A stretch of DNA of 33,623 nt from Marinilabiliales bacterium (GCA_003512955.1 DOTG01000031.1:1-33623); one strand, 5' to 3'. Shown: positions 15,819 to 25,493, numbered from the stretch's first letter. The notes: generated by a model from the sequence alone, not told the origin. Made by a program: numbers and translations.

Positions 15819-16218
15819 GTGAGAAGTGGATGGGTACTTTATTCCTTTAGATAGCCCGGCTTGCGCTCTTAGTATGAAAACTTTTTTGCCACCTATTCAC
15901 CCTCAATAAGCGTGATTTTAGGTTTATTGGGGGGCTTATTCTATATAGGGATTAAGAAAAAACATTTACCTTATCTTCACTTGCAAACTCAGAGAGGGCG
16001 TTCTTTTTCCAACAAAACTCACTTAAAAAGTGCATTATTTCTGGCAATTCCTTTTTCTTAAACAATCTTTAACCACAGAGAGTCAAAAAGTTAAAGCAAA
16101 GAACCGCAAAGTTTAAATGAAATTGTTCTTGGCAAGTTCCGCTAGCAACCTCTATTGTTTGCTTAAACCGCTTTTACTTACTCTCAGTATTCCGCATTTC
16201 TAAGCGATTCGGATGTTG
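15819..16218. other. Intergenic region with dispersed repeat (copy 1)
   Basis: The 400 bases after GspF contain no gene. A hairpin sits at 15900-15933, listed separately. Bases about 16019-16111 form one copy of a dispersed repeat also present at 16949-17041, sharing the pattern CTTAAACAATCTTTAACC followed by AGAG and a GCAAAG end. The promoter of the next gene is not here, since the toxin-antitoxin genes point towards this region. Confidence 0.5.
15900..15935 (+). terminator. Possible terminator after the GspF operon
   Basis: A 10-bp stem is formed by CCCTCAATAA (15900-15909) and TTATTGGGGG (15924-15933), with one U-G wobble and a 14-base loop. The tail (GCTTATTCT) is only moderately T-rich, so termination strength is doubtful. 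Confidence 0.35.
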
Positions 16219-16482
16219 TTAAGTATTGAATACTGCATATACAACAACAACTTGTTGCTCTATTTCAAATACAATAAGATAGGGAAAACGCTTTAATGGA
16301 CAGTATCGCCAGTTGTGTTTTCTTACTTGGAAGATTTGTGGATTCTGTTCCAGAACTTTCACATATTCTTCTATCTCATCAAGAAACTCATCTCCAAGGC
16401 CGATGCGGCGCGATTCATACCAATTACGGGAATCAAACACATCATAGCCTGCTTCTTCTTTAAATATTACAGTATAACTCAT
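16219..16482 (-). CDS. ParE/RelE-family toxin
   Basis: This 87-residue basic protein starts SYTVIFKEEAGYDVFDSRNW and ends VVVVYAVFNT, the usual framing of the RelE/ParE superfamily. The middle has GLGDEFLDEIEEYV followed by NPQIFQVRKHNWRYCPLKRFPYLI as a helix-then-strand pattern. Members poison gyrase or cleave mRNA at the ribosome; which one is not clear here, and the RelE catalytic residues are not obvious. The ATG overlaps the antitoxin stop by 4 nt (ATGA), the classic toxin-antitoxin arrangement with the antitoxin gene first. Confidence 0.85.
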   Translation of the reverse strand: MSYTVIFKEEAGYDVFDSRNWYESRRIGLGDEFLDEIEEYVKVLEQNPQIFQVRKHNWRYCPLKRFPYLIVFEIEQQVVVVYAVFNT

Positions 16483-16706
16483 GAACCGGCTTTTGCCCTA
16501 TTCTTAACATCGGACCAGGAATATGACTTGGATTCACCATTTTTATGGCGCATAACTCTTTTTTCAACTTCTTCTTCCTGAGCAAGTGTTAATGCAATAT
16601 CCTTTTCAACTAATGTTTGGATTTTTTTAAACATGTCATCAATACTCTTATCGTCAACACGATAAAGGAAATTATGGATATAATCTCTCTTTTCAACTGT
16701 ATTCAT
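16479..16706 (-). CDS. Addiction-module antitoxin of the ParE/RelE pair
   Basis: This 75-residue, highly charged, mostly helical protein (residues 14-45 include IHNFLYRVDDKSIDDMFKKI and VEKDIALTLAQEEEVEKRV) ends with SYSWSDVKNRAKAG. The tail resembles addiction-module component proteins that pair with ParE-type toxins, where the C-terminus wraps the toxin. It is the first gene of the pair. It probably represses its own promoter upstream of 16706, though no operator is evident. Confidence 0.75.
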   Translation of the reverse strand: MNTVEKRDYIHNFLYRVDDKSIDDMFKKIQTLVEKDIALTLAQEEEVEKRVMRHKNGESKSYSWSDVKNRAKAGS

Positions 16707-17168
16707 AATCTTTTGCGTTTAATGCACAAATTTAACCAATAATACCCACTTATGGTTTGATTTAACGGATGATATTTTTCTAATTTGCTTTGCAGGTGAT
16801 TCAAACTGATCTCCCTTATTCGAAAGGGAGATGCCGACAGGCAGAGGGATACAATTGAAACAATAAACAAAACTTTATCCCATTGAGCCTGCTTTTTTCC
16901 TCTCTGCATGAACCACTTTTTGCCACCAACCCACCAAATCACCAAGTTTCACTAAGAATTGCACTTTTAATGGAAATTTCTTTTCTTAAAACAATTTTTA
17001 ACCGTAGAGGGACCACAAAGTTCAAACAGAAAATAGCAAAGTAACAGAACTATAACCGCTAAGTTAATTATAACTCTATCTGCTTATTCTTAAAAACCAT
17101 TGCTCGAAAAACAAAAGAGACAGTTTTCGTAATAACTGCCTCTTTTGATTTCATTTCACGATAAAATG
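16707..17168. other. Intergenic region with dispersed repeat (copy 2)
   Basis: The 460 bases between the antitoxin start and the stop of the large RHS-like gene hold no credible gene. Around 16815-16845 is a short element GGGAGATGCCGACAGGCAGAG, which resembles a dispersed intergenic repeat. Bases 16949-17041 are the second copy of the repeat at 16019-16111, direct orientation. A terminator lies at 17112-17147. The toxin-antitoxin promoter should be in the first 100 bases. Confidence 0.5.
17112..17147 (-). terminator. Rho-independent terminator of the RHS-like gene
   Basis: A 14-bp stem pairs CAAAAGAGACAGTT (17112-17125) with AACTGCCTCTTTTG (17134-17147), with one G-U wobble on the minus-strand transcript and an 8-base loop. 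On the minus strand it is followed by a short T run (GTTTTTC). It begins about 20 bases after the RHS-like stop at 17169. Confidence 0.8.
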
Positions 17169-20100
17169 TTAATTACCCCAATTGGCATCTATTTTTCTAG
17201 TTGTGCCAATTTCAACTCCAATACTTTCAACGATACTGGTTATTTCTATTTCGGCACTTTGAGAACCTGTTTGTGAATTTCCCCAGAGATTTGCCTGACA
17301 TTTTATTATATCCCCCTTCTTAACATCAAATGAAAAATCTTTTGTGAATTCATGCGTGTTTGCATCTGGATCAAATGTTCTATGATATTTATTTCCAATA
17401 ATAAATTCAGCACCTGCTAAATATTGACAAAACACATGAATTACAATGGTATTATCGTTTGTGCAAACTATATCAGCATAAACCCGCCCTGTTGTAATAT
17501 CTTGGTAAATATTTGTAAATTCATAATTTCCTGTTTGAGTATTACAAAGCTGATTTAATGTTATATTGCTTACTACATGAGTTCTGCTGTTAGTAATAGT
17601 AATGCCACTTGTTCTACTGTTACTGTATGCATTCGTGGAAATATTAACTTCCATAAAGTTATCTCCTTTCGAAACTAATTGAACCCATGTAGGTAATGTA
17701 TAAGTCCACGCATCGTGCTTTAAATTATTTATACTAAAAATCATTTTTCCTCCCAAATAATGAATATTTGTATTTGAAAAATAGAAACGTGAATCATAAT
17801 TTCCACTACCTTCCACAATAGTAAATGCCTTAGAATAATTGTATTCATACCCGCTCACCCTTTCAAACCCCTTTTTGGTCTCCCGGAAAATGCCTGTTAA
17901 CCGGCCACCGGCATCGTACTCGTATTTGGTGGCAAAATTATCGTTGTTGATAATGGCTGTTACCTGCCCGGCATGATCGTAGGTATAGGTGGTAAGGGCC
18001 GATTCGAAGGGAGCCACCCTGAAATCGTCAATATAAATGTCCGCAGTGGTAGCATCGGCCCAAACGGTAAAGCTGGTGGCTGTGGCGGGTACATTAAAAT
18101 CGAGGTAAAACAAACGCCAATCGCCATACTGCCCGATATAGGTTTCGTTGGTAAATGTGGTACCATCCACGGTGGCATGTAGGTTCAGGGAACCCGGGCT
18201 GTTTTTATGCACCCATACGGCCGCCCGGTAATCACACCCCCTGATAAGTTCAGCCTGGGCAGATTGTGCCCCGGTATAGCGGCAGCCAACCACTCCCGGA
18301 GTAATGTAGCCGTATTTATCACCCGTATGAGCCACAATGCCTGTAATCATTTGGGTTTCAGTAGCTAATTCGTCATAACTTACTTTTACCGGAATTTCAG
18401 CATGTGAAATTACTTCACCCTCAAACAGGTAATAAATACCGTTGGTAAAATGGACTTTCGAATATTCAAAACTAGTTGCCCCAAAACTGGTATAACTGGC
18501 ATTGGCCGCCGATGCGGTGGTATAAATATGATCGGGGTCCTTTTTACTGGCGGCAAAATCCCCATTGATATCTTTTACCTCCAAAGGCGACGAATAATGG
18601 TTGTAGCGTACCACTTCCGAGGTCATTTTCCAACCATTGGTATTGTCCCCGGTTCCTGAATGATCAGTGTTTGCCCAACCCGCGAAATTGGTTTGTAATT
18701 TCTCTGGTGTGTCGTAACTGGTAAAATCGGCATAGGTGCCATCCGACTCCAAATCTCCTTGCCAGGCAAAGGTTTTGTGTTTACGCCAAAGAGTTCTATC
18801 ATAGTAGGAAATTATTGGATTACCTAACTCACCTGTTTCTGGATCCATCATATAACCTAATACACTGGTTCCTTCTCCATCAGTTCCATCGTAAATTAAA
18901 TTTGAAGTATTATTATCCCATTCCACGTAATTATTCCAATCGCCTTTCCAGGTCTGGATGGAAGCCGAAAGCGGTTTCCATTCTTCATCTATCTTTTTAT
19001 AGCTGATGGAAGCGGCTTCTTGGGTAAGCATGTTTTTATTATAAATATTGTCAACCTTGGAACCCATACCAATATTTGCAAAGTCGTCAGAAGACGCCCC
19101 TGCATAATTAGTAATTGTATAAGCTGGAATTGTTATTGTTTTTAATTCTTCCCCATTATTTGAATGGTTTATTACTTCAATAGGATTACCAGTTAAAATG
19201 TCAAATTTTTGAAAATATTGATAATTTATTCCACTTTTATTTTTTACAGTTAAATATTTTAAGATATTCGGATGTTGAACTATAGAAGTAGAATTGAAAT
19301 GCCAAATGCTTTTGGAAGTAGTTTTTCCATCAAACCATTCAATATATCTTTTTAAACTTTGAAAGCATTCGGAATTTTTACCAATAGTAGAATTTAATGG
19401 CAAATAAGCATCATTTGGGCTATATATAAACTCTGTTGACTCAATAACTTCTTCATTTTTGTTTTTAAGTATCTTATTTTCAATTCTTCCTATAGTCGAA
19501 AGGTAATCATCAATTACAGTGGTTCGCGAAAAAATTTTTCCTTCATGATTACCCGTTATTTCTGAGATTGGCAAATCGGTATTAGAGTAATTATCATTTA
19601 AATTAACATCCTTTAAATCTGTAATAGTTAATATATCACCATGTTTATATTCTAATTCATTTTTATTCTCCGTGGACTGAGGTACTTTAAATGTATATTC
19701 TATTGTTTTAATTTTTTCTCCATTTAAATTGGTTTCATTTTCTACAACCGATTTATATATAACTTGGGGGCCTGGTTGAAAATTTAAATATGGAATAAAA
19801 AAATTATTAGCCCGACCAGGAGCATATGAAGTCACTCCTCCATAATATTCATATGTTTTACTTAATCCAGAATTATTTTCAAAAAGATTAATTTTGGTTG
19901 TTCTAACTCCTCCACCTTTAATTGAAGAATTGCTTGTTTCAATTTTAAGGCTATAACTATTAATATTAATGATATCATAACGATCCCATGTAGAGCCCCA
20001 ATAATCTCCTGATTGCTTATCTGCGTTATAGGAAAAACTGAATGTAATTGTTCTTTCTGTTTTATTTAAGGTTTCTGGTGATAAATCATAATAAAAATTT

Positions 20101-23100
20101 TTAAATTCATACGTAGGATCTTCATCACACACCCAAGTACCCCACATGTTTTTAACATAATGATGCTTATCCATTTTAAATACCCCTTTAACTTCAAATG
20201 AAATGGCATTATCAAAAATTTCATCAATACTATAACAATCAGGTATCTTAATTGCAAATTTTGCTTCATATAGATTATTAGTTAAACTTGGAATTTTATA
20301 ACCTGAAAAATAGTAATTTAATTCATTTACTGAAGTTTCTTTTGAATAGGTGTTAGGTTCATAATATATCTCCATTTTAGAACCTATAGGAGATAAAACT
20401 TCTTTTAAACTCCAATTTTCAGGGTTTATTGCATCAAAACCCCAATCATCTTTACGGTCTAAATCAAAGTCAGAGATATTATTTTGGCTGTAATTAAATA
20501 AAAATGGTGGAAGTACAGATTGGCCTCCAATTCCTTTAATATTTATTGATTTAAGTGTTAATTTACCGCCATTTGATGCGTCTGAATTTGGAGTTGAAGG
20601 ACATAAACTATAATCATAATTAAATTCAACAATCTTTAAAGCCTTATTTACCATCTGTGAAGAAACATCGTTGATGTCAATAATTGAGTTATAATACATT
20701 GAGGAGCCAATAATGCGATTAGGTTCTTCTTTACATACAGAAAAAGGGAATTCATCGCTACCAGTAATATCAACGATATGATCCTTGTAATCGATATCAT
20801 AATATCCTTGCTTATTAATAAAACCAAAAGTAATTTTATCTTCACTATCTAATGTTCCAATATTTATAGGTTCATAATTTTCATCTGAGGATTTATCTAT
20901 TGTTGTTGGTTTTTTTAATAAAATTATTTTGTCTAATTTTAGTACCTGCGTTTTATTTGAGATGTTATATCTTAAAGTAATCCTTCTTTCGTCCTGATCT
21001 AATGAAGACATCAATGTCCAACAATATTGATTATTAGATTCAATGCATTCATTAAATTCCTCACAACTACAAAGGTTCATTTGGGTTATTATTTTAGTAT
21101 TGTCATCACAATTGGTATAATTACATAAATGTTTGTCTCTTAAAATAAAACTATCCCCTCCTGTTATTACGGAATATTCATTACTTTTTATTTTACTTTT
21201 ACCGTCTAATCTACCCGATTTTATAAAATAAGCTTTATGAGTCTTTGTTTCAACATAATCTAAATAATAAATTTGTTTGAAGCCATTATTAAAGAATTCT
21301 TCAGCCTTTTCATTAAAAGGTAATTGCCAGAAATAAGAATCAGCCCATTTCCCATAATTGAAATTTACCCAATATCCAAAATCATAATCATCAACTTGTC
21401 CGTTTTCATTTGAATCAATATAATCAGGCCCTGTAATTGCAGTTAATAACCATGAATAAGCATATTTATTTCTATTTTCAAAAATAAAAATATCGTTTTC
21501 ATCCAAACCACCTTCTTTAATCAGATAACTTTCAAACTGGTAAACTGGAATTGAATAATGATAAGTTTTTCCATCAGAATCAGTAATCATAAATCCGCCA
21601 ATACCATTCGGGTCAAAAAAGGTATTATCAAATGAACCATTAGAATCATTTTTCCTTCGCTCCTCGAATATGTCTTTTTCTTCAATAAATCCTTTTGATT
21701 TTGCTATATCATTTCTAATATCAGTATTAGTAAACCATTCAACCACTTTACCGGTTATTTTTCTTTTTTTAGTTTCATTATAGGTCTCATTAAAATAGTT
21801 CAACTGACCACCATCAAACAAATAATCACCCCAAATTGGATCAGGATTATCTCCTAAATACTCTGTTTTACTATTTTCTGTGAGTAAATATGAAGACAAT
21901 TCATTAGTAAAATAAAAATAAATATCCTTGTAATTTTTATTTAATTGATTCAGACTAGTTGCAAAATTGTGATAATATACATCATATTTGTCTTTTTCCA
22001 ATTCTTGGGATTCTCCAAGTAAAATACCATCAGTATAAAATTTTGGTGATATTGATCCATTTAAACCCTGCGCCGAAACACTGTATGAATCATATGCCGG
22101 TGTTACAATATTGTTTTTTGAGTTCGAATAATAATTATTATACTCATCTATTCCTAAATAATACATTTCATAATTTTCAGTTTTTGAATCCATTAAAAAA
22201 TCAGGATCTTGCCAACCCGGATAATTAACCTCATCTTCATTTTTATAGGAGTTAGGAGCATAAAGAACCCCATTTACTGTTTTTTCAGTAATATTATTGT
22301 AGTTAAATGACGTTTTATTATGGCCAAATGTAATATCAACCCATGGTGTTGGTATAGTATATGCCCATGAAGATAATACATTATAAAGAATTTTATCATC
22401 TTTTGAACTTGAACTAAAAAACGATTGCCCCTGCACTGAAACACCAACGCTACTTTTCTCTGATGTTAACGAAAAATCTAAACTTAACATTGACTGCGAA
22501 TTTGATATACTAGCATTAATATCGCCATCGGTATTGATACTTATCATAGCTTTACCGAACCTTTTATCACCAATCCCAGAGGAAAGCGATGCAGAACCAG
22601 TATTTATATCAAAACCACCATAAACAGATAATGGACTGTTATTTCCAACTCCAAATTGTACACTACCACCAAATCCTCTATTAGATCCCCATTGATAATG
22701 AACCCCTAAATTTGTAATTCCCGTTTTTGAAAATGGTGCTGATAAATCAATAAAGGAATTCGATATTGTTGCAATATTTGATTTTGAAACTGATTCAATT
22801 ATATTTAAGTTTTTATAATCGTCAGCTTGTCCATTAATATTTCTGTTAATTGCTCCTACATTAAGTGACCAACCTAATCCCACCCATGAAGCTTCTTGAT
22901 CGATAGTAATTCCTGAATGATAGGATATTGATAATGGGTAACCTCCACTCGGACCTGGTATGTTAATAATTGGAATATTATAGGTAAAATCACCCGTAAA
23001 TAAATTCACCATATCTGTGGCATCTACCGGTTCAAAGGCCATGGCCTCAGGAGCATTAGGGCCAGTATTTTGGCCATGTGTGTAATTTAGCATTAAAAAC

Positions 23101-23132
23101 GCTAAAATCAATGTTAGTATTTTTAATTCCAT
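17169..23132 (-). CDS. Large secreted RHS/YD-repeat-like protein with CBM-like and BACON-like domains
   Basis: This ~1987-residue protein starts at the ATG at 23132, which gives a signal peptide (MELKILTLILAFLMLNYTHG|Q); the frame is open further but would overlap the upstream gene. The mature N-terminus (VNLFTGDFTYNIPIINIPG) is typical of Bacteroidota RHS-type proteins. A long region of beta-rich sequence follows. Near residues 1550-1710 lies a jelly-roll, carbohydrate-module-like domain, then two YD repeats (TYTYDHAGQVTAI and KYEYDAGGRLTGI), then a BACON-like domain (near 1780-1860, LPTWVQLVSKGDNF) and an unknown beta tail. There is no RHS core DPDG motif and no obvious toxin. Base composition is mosaic: about 17870-18790 is GC-richer than the rest. 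It follows a small barrel protein by 61 nt and is closed by a terminator. It may be a surface structural or adhesive partner rather than a toxin carrier. Confidence 0.8.
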   Translation of the reverse strand: MELKILTLILAFLMLNYTHGQNTGPNAPEAMAFEPVDATDMVNLFTGDFTYNIPIINIPGPSGGYPLSISYHSGITIDQEASWVGLGWSLNVGAINRNINGQADDYKNLNIIESVSKSNIATISNSFIDLSAPFSKTGITNLGVHYQWGSNRGFGGSVQFGVGNNSPLSVYGGFDINTGSASLSSGIGDKRFGKAMISINTDGDINASISNSQSMLSLDFSLTSEKSSVGVSVQGQSFFSSSSKDDKILYNVLSSWAYTIPTPWVDITFGHNKTSFNYNNITEKTVNGVLYAPNSYKNEDEVNYPGWQDPDFLMDSKTENYEMYYLGIDEYNNYYSNSKNNIVTPAYDSYSVSAQGLNGSISPKFYTDGILLGESQELEKDKYDVYYHNFATSLNQLNKNYKDIYFYFTNELSSYLLTENSKTEYLGDNPDPIWGDYLFDGGQLNYFNETYNETKKRKITGKVVEWFTNTDIRNDIAKSKGFIEEKDIFEERRKNDSNGSFDNTFFDPNGIGGFMITDSDGKTYHYSIPVYQFESYLIKEGGLDENDIFIFENRNKYAYSWLLTAITGPDYIDSNENGQVDDYDFGYWVNFNYGKWADSYFWQLPFNEKAEEFFNNGFKQIYYLDYVETKTHKAYFIKSGRLDGKSKIKSNEYSVITGGDSFILRDKHLCNYTNCDDNTKIITQMNLCSCEEFNECIESNNQYCWTLMSSLDQDERRITLRYNISNKTQVLKLDKIILLKKPTTIDKSSDENYEPINIGTLDSEDKITFGFINKQGYYDIDYKDHIVDITGSDEFPFSVCKEEPNRIIGSSMYYNSIIDINDVSSQMVNKALKIVEFNYDYSLCPSTPNSDASNGGKLTLKSINIKGIGGQSVLPPFLFNYSQNNISDFDLDRKDDWGFDAINPENWSLKEVLSPIGSKMEIYYEPNTYSKETSVNELNYYFSGYKIPSLTNNLYEAKFAIKIPDCYSIDEIFDNAISFEVKGVFKMDKHHYVKNMWGTWVCDEDPTYEFKNFYYDLSPETLNKTERTITFSFSYNADKQSGDYWGSTWDRYDIININSYSLKIETSNSSIKGGGVRTTKINLFENNSGLSKTYEYYGGVTSYAPGRANNFFIPYLNFQPGPQVIYKSVVENETNLNGEKIKTIEYTFKVPQSTENKNELEYKHGDILTITDLKDVNLNDNYSNTDLPISEITGNHEGKIFSRTTVIDDYLSTIGRIENKILKNKNEEVIESTEFIYSPNDAYLPLNSTIGKNSECFQSLKRYIEWFDGKTTSKSIWHFNSTSIVQHPNILKYLTVKNKSGINYQYFQKFDILTGNPIEVINHSNNGEELKTITIPAYTITNYAGASSDDFANIGMGSKVDNIYNKNMLTQEAASISYKKIDEEWKPLSASIQTWKGDWNNYVEWDNNTSNLIYDGTDGEGTSVLGYMMDPETGELGNPIISYYDRTLWRKHKTFAWQGDLESDGTYADFTSYDTPEKLQTNFAGWANTDHSGTGDNTNGWKMTSEVVRYNHYSSPLEVKDINGDFAASKKDPDHIYTTASAANASYTSFGATSFEYSKVHFTNGIYYLFEGEVISHAEIPVKVSYDELATETQMITGIVAHTGDKYGYITPGVVGCRYTGAQSAQAELIRGCDYRAAVWVHKNSPGSLNLHATVDGTTFTNETYIGQYGDWRLFYLDFNVPATATSFTVWADATTADIYIDDFRVAPFESALTTYTYDHAGQVTAIINNDNFATKYEYDAGGRLTGIFRETKKGFERVSGYEYNYSKAFTIVEGSGNYDSRFYFSNTNIHYLGGKMIFSINNLKHDAWTYTLPTWVQLVSKGDNFMEVNISTNAYSNSRTSGITITNSRTHVVSNITLNQLCNTQTGNYEFTNIYQDITTGRVYADIVCTNDNTIVIHVFCQYLAGAEFIIGNKYHRTFDPDANTHEFTKDFSFDVKKGDIIKCQANLWGNSQTGSQSAEIEITSIVESIGVEIGTTRKIDANWGN

Positions 23133-23193
23133 ATGAATGATTTTATTTAAAAAAGTCTCTATCATAGTAAATTTTATAAGTACCCTATTATAT

Positions 23194-23808
23194 TTATTCA
23201 CTAGAAATATTTTGTTTTGGAAAAAGAATAGTAAATCCAAAGTTCATGTTAAAAAAAAGGTGTTTTTTCAAAGTCTCGGAATCATCAAAATAATAAGTTG
23301 ACTTAGTTGAATGCACTGTAAGTAATGTATTTAGTCCTAAATATTTATTAAGCATAATAATTAAACCAACCCCAGCATTGATTTCTAAATATTTATTCTT
23401 TATTTCATAATCCCCCAATGTTCCATCATAATCATTATATTTCCTTTTAGAATAAATAGAAAATTCTGAACCGATATTCAAATAAGGATATAAAAATTTA
23501 TTCAGTTCATAATAATAACTGATATTTGGTGCCAAACCATAAGTTATTGATTTGTTTGTTGGATATAATAAGCTTGACTCCAAATTTTTTGAACTATTAT
23601 ATTTAATGGAGGGATTAACATTAATTGAAAAATTATCAAATAGAAAATAACCCAAAATTGGTTCAAAGTCACATTCAAAATTTGAGATATTATCCTTAAG
23701 CTCATACTTAACATTAGATAAACCTCCGGAAATAAATGAACCTTTTCCAATTTGGGAGTAACCTTGTAATTCAATGAATAACAACACAATAAAAATTATT
23801 TTTTTCAT
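23194..23808 (-). CDS. Small outer-membrane beta-barrel protein
   Basis: This 204-residue protein has a signal peptide (MKKIIFIVLLFIELQGYS|Q) and alternating amphipathic strands with aromatic girdles (FLFDNFSINVNPSIKYN, YYYELNKFLYPYLNIGSEF, LEINAGVGLIIML). It ends FFNMNFGFTILFPKQNISSE. This fits the small PorT/OmpW-like outer-membrane barrels of Bacteroidota. The start codon abuts the stop codon of the upstream lipoprotein with no gap, so the two are coupled. It is AT-rich like the RHS-like gene downstream and unlike the lipoprotein, which suggests it travelled with the RHS-like gene. Confidence 0.75.
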   Translation of the reverse strand: MKKIIFIVLLFIELQGYSQIGKGSFISGGLSNVKYELKDNISNFECDFEPILGYFLFDNFSINVNPSIKYNSSKNLESSLLYPTNKSITYGLAPNISYYYELNKFLYPYLNIGSEFSIYSKRKYNDYDGTLGDYEIKNKYLEINAGVGLIIMLNKYLGLNTLLTVHSTKSTYYFDDSETLKKHLFFNMNFGFTILFPKQNISSE

Positions 23809-24417
23809 TTATTTAGGTATTAAGTTTACGTATTTTAATTTATTCATCTCTCTATTTAATATAACAAACCTTGTTTCCCCGGTACGCAGGCCAAATTCAT
23901 CTAGATAAAAGGTCAGGTATTCGGTTTTTGTTTTTTCGCGGGTAAAGGCAAACAATATATCGGTGCTGGGGGCCATGCCATACATGCGGGGATAGATAAA
24001 ATCGAGCAGGGGCAGGGTATCCTGTTCAGCAGTGGTAAGGGTTACGGTTTGGCCCATGCCAAAGGCAAACTGGCTTACCATCTGGCTAAACCGTTGGCGG
24101 TCGGCGGCGTTGCTCAATATCTCTTTTCCGCCCTGTGAGATGCTTAACACAAAGTAATGCTGCTGGCTGTAGCGGCTCAAAATTTCTTTCTCTTTTTCGG
24201 GGGTTAAGGTGTCAACGGCTTGCATCTCCTGCCAGGCCAATAACTGGTAAGGCTTGTAGGTAAGCTTTAACCGGGTGCCGTTTATCTCTTTTTCCTGCAC
24301 CAGCCCGTTTTTGGGGTTGTTTACGTACGCCATCAGCTCCTCTTTGGTAAAGGAACGGTGGCAGGCGGTAAGGGCGGCCAGGAGGATTAGTATGGGTATG
24401 AGTCTTTTGTTTTTCAT
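23809..24417 (-). CDS. Lipoprotein of unknown function
   Basis: From the ATG at 24417 this is a 202-residue lipoprotein with signal MKNKRLIPILILLAALTAC and a lipobox ending at Cys19. An in-frame extension of 80 codons upstream is only translated dispersed repeat (it reads through strings such as QIPAFAGMT) and I exclude it. The mature part includes TKEELMAYVNNPKNGLVQEKEIN and a middle SRYSQQHYFVLSISQGGKEIL. I recognise no family. The stop is directly followed by the barrel-protein ATG. GC content is higher than in its downstream neighbours. It is probably anchored in the outer or inner membrane and may help the RHS-like export, which is inference. Confidence 0.7.
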   Translation of the reverse strand: MKNKRLIPILILLAALTACHRSFTKEELMAYVNNPKNGLVQEKEINGTRLKLTYKPYQLLAWQEMQAVDTLTPEKEKEILSRYSQQHYFVLSISQGGKEILSNAADRQRFSQMVSQFAFGMGQTVTLTTAEQDTLPLLDFIYPRMYGMAPSTDILFAFTREKTKTEYLTFYLDEFGLRTGETRFVILNREMNKLKYVNLIPK

Positions 24418-24646
24418 TGTGTCATTGTCATCCCGCACCTGATGCGGGATCTTTTTGTTATTAACCTCGTCTTTTTCATTTAACAGTTCCCGGGTCTCCG
24501 CTTCGCTGCGCCCGGGATGACACCACTCTGTGGTTGTCATTCCTGCGAAAGCAGGAATCTGTTTTAATTTACTTCTGCTGTTACCCGAAGGGCTTCCCGC
24601 GTTCGCGGGAATGACAAGCCCGGGATGACAGTTCGCTGTAGTGTCC
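24418..24646. repeat. Dispersed palindromic repeats (copy A)
   Basis: This non-coding block is packed with small inverted repeats such as CCCGCACCTGATGCGGG, TCCTGCGAAAGCAGGA and CCCGCGTTCGCGGG. It shares direct matches with the block at 25494-25688: TTTGTTATTAACCTCGT (24454-24470), a 23-base match starting ACTCTGTGGTTG (24525-24547), and GACAGTTCGCTGTAGT (24627-24642). These are REP-like dispersed intergenic elements that often create false open frames. Confidence 0.8.
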
Positions 24647-24931
24647 TTATAAGTCATTGTACAAGTCGTTCCATTCGCTATTCATGTTTTCAATCAGTTC
24701 TATTTTCCAGTCTCTTTTCCATTTTTTTAGTTGTTTTTCGCGGTGAATGGCTTGGTTAATATCGGTAAAGTGTTCAAAGTAAACCAGTTTGTTTACATTG
24801 TACCGCGAGGTGAACCCTTTTACCAATTTTTCTTTATGCTCATACATCCTGCGTTTTACATTGTTTGTTACTCCGGTGTACAGTACCGTGTTGTTTTTGT
24901 TGGTGGCTATGTACACGTAGTAGTTTTTCAT
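24647..24931 (-). CDS. GIY-YIG nuclease-superfamily small protein
   Basis: This 94-residue protein has the GIY-YIG core in the form YYVYIATNKNNTVLYTGVTN (residues 4-23), followed by RRMYEHK (27-33) with the conserved Arg and His. It ends with REKQLKKWKRDWK, the basic helix typical of YhbQ/UPF0213-like single-domain proteins. These are predicted endonucleases; their in vivo role is mostly unknown. It lies between two blocks of dispersed repeats together with the ORF6N gene 16 nt upstream, so both may have entered as a unit. Confidence 0.88.
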   Translation of the reverse strand: MKNYYVYIATNKNNTVLYTGVTNNVKRRMYEHKEKLVKGFTSRYNVNKLVYFEHFTDINQAIHREKQLKKWKRDWKIELIENMNSEWNDLYNDL

Positions 24932-24947
24932 AGTGTCATTCCTGCTT

Positions 24948-25493
24948 TCATTCCTTTTTTATTTTAAACCCAACGGGTTTGCGGTTTTGGGTGTTCTCCT
25001 GTTTTTCCATCAATTCATCTAAATAAGTAAATACCAGTTCAATATTTTTATCCTGATGAGTCAATTTGTTTTTAATCGCCTCAATATCGAGTTTTAACGA
25101 AAGGGTATCGGTAAGCAACTGCCTCATAGCCACAAACACTTCAATTATTTTTATGCTAACCTGTGTTGCCCGTCCGCTTTTTAATACATTGGCCAACTGC
25201 AATACCCCATGTTCGGTAAATGCGTATGGTAAAGTTCCTCCAAGATGTTGCTTTGAAGGTATCGCATTTTGCGATACCATAACATCCACCTCCAGTTGGG
25301 TGAGTTGAAACATAAAATGAGTGGGAAACTTTTCCAAATTCCTTTTAACCTGTTCACGCAACCGGATGGCCTTAACATCGAACAATTCAGCCAAATCGCG
25401 GGCGAGCATAACTTTCTCGCCCCTCAATAACCAAATTTTCTGGCTGATGGTTTCGTTAGGTATTACCAGGTTGTATGTTATGTGTTCTTTCAT
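24948..25493 (-). CDS. ORF6N-domain DNA-binding protein
   Basis: This 181-residue protein has an N-terminal ORF6N/KilA-N-like domain (WLLRGEKVMLARDLAELFDV at 22-41, then NLEKFPTHFMFQLT and YAFTEHGVLQLANVL) and a helical C-terminal half with a coiled-coil look (LKLDIEAIKNKLTHQDKNIE). The family is known from phages and mobile elements of Bacteroidota, where it is thought to bind DNA. It precedes the GIY-YIG gene by 16 nt. The tail FKIKKE is short and basic. Family is clear, role unknown. Confidence 0.9.
   Translation of the reverse strand: MKEHITYNLVIPNETISQKIWLLRGEKVMLARDLAELFDVKAIRLREQVKRNLEKFPTHFMFQLTQLEVDVMVSQNAIPSKQHLGGTLPYAFTEHGVLQLANVLKSGRATQVSIKIIEVFVAMRQLLTDTLSLKLDIEAIKNKLTHQDKNIELVFTYLDELMEKQENTQNRKPVGFKIKKE

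Noticed and set aside
16703..16945. Open frame of 80 codons upstream of the antitoxin
   Set aside because: It consists of translated dispersed repeat sequence and has no domain.
23133..23240. N-terminal extension of the second RHS-like protein
   Set aside because: It would overlap the barrel-protein gene, and the signal peptide starts cleanly at 23132.
24418..24657. N-terminal extension of the lipoprotein
   Set aside because: The extension only translates the REP-like repeat block; the lipobox requires the start at 24417.
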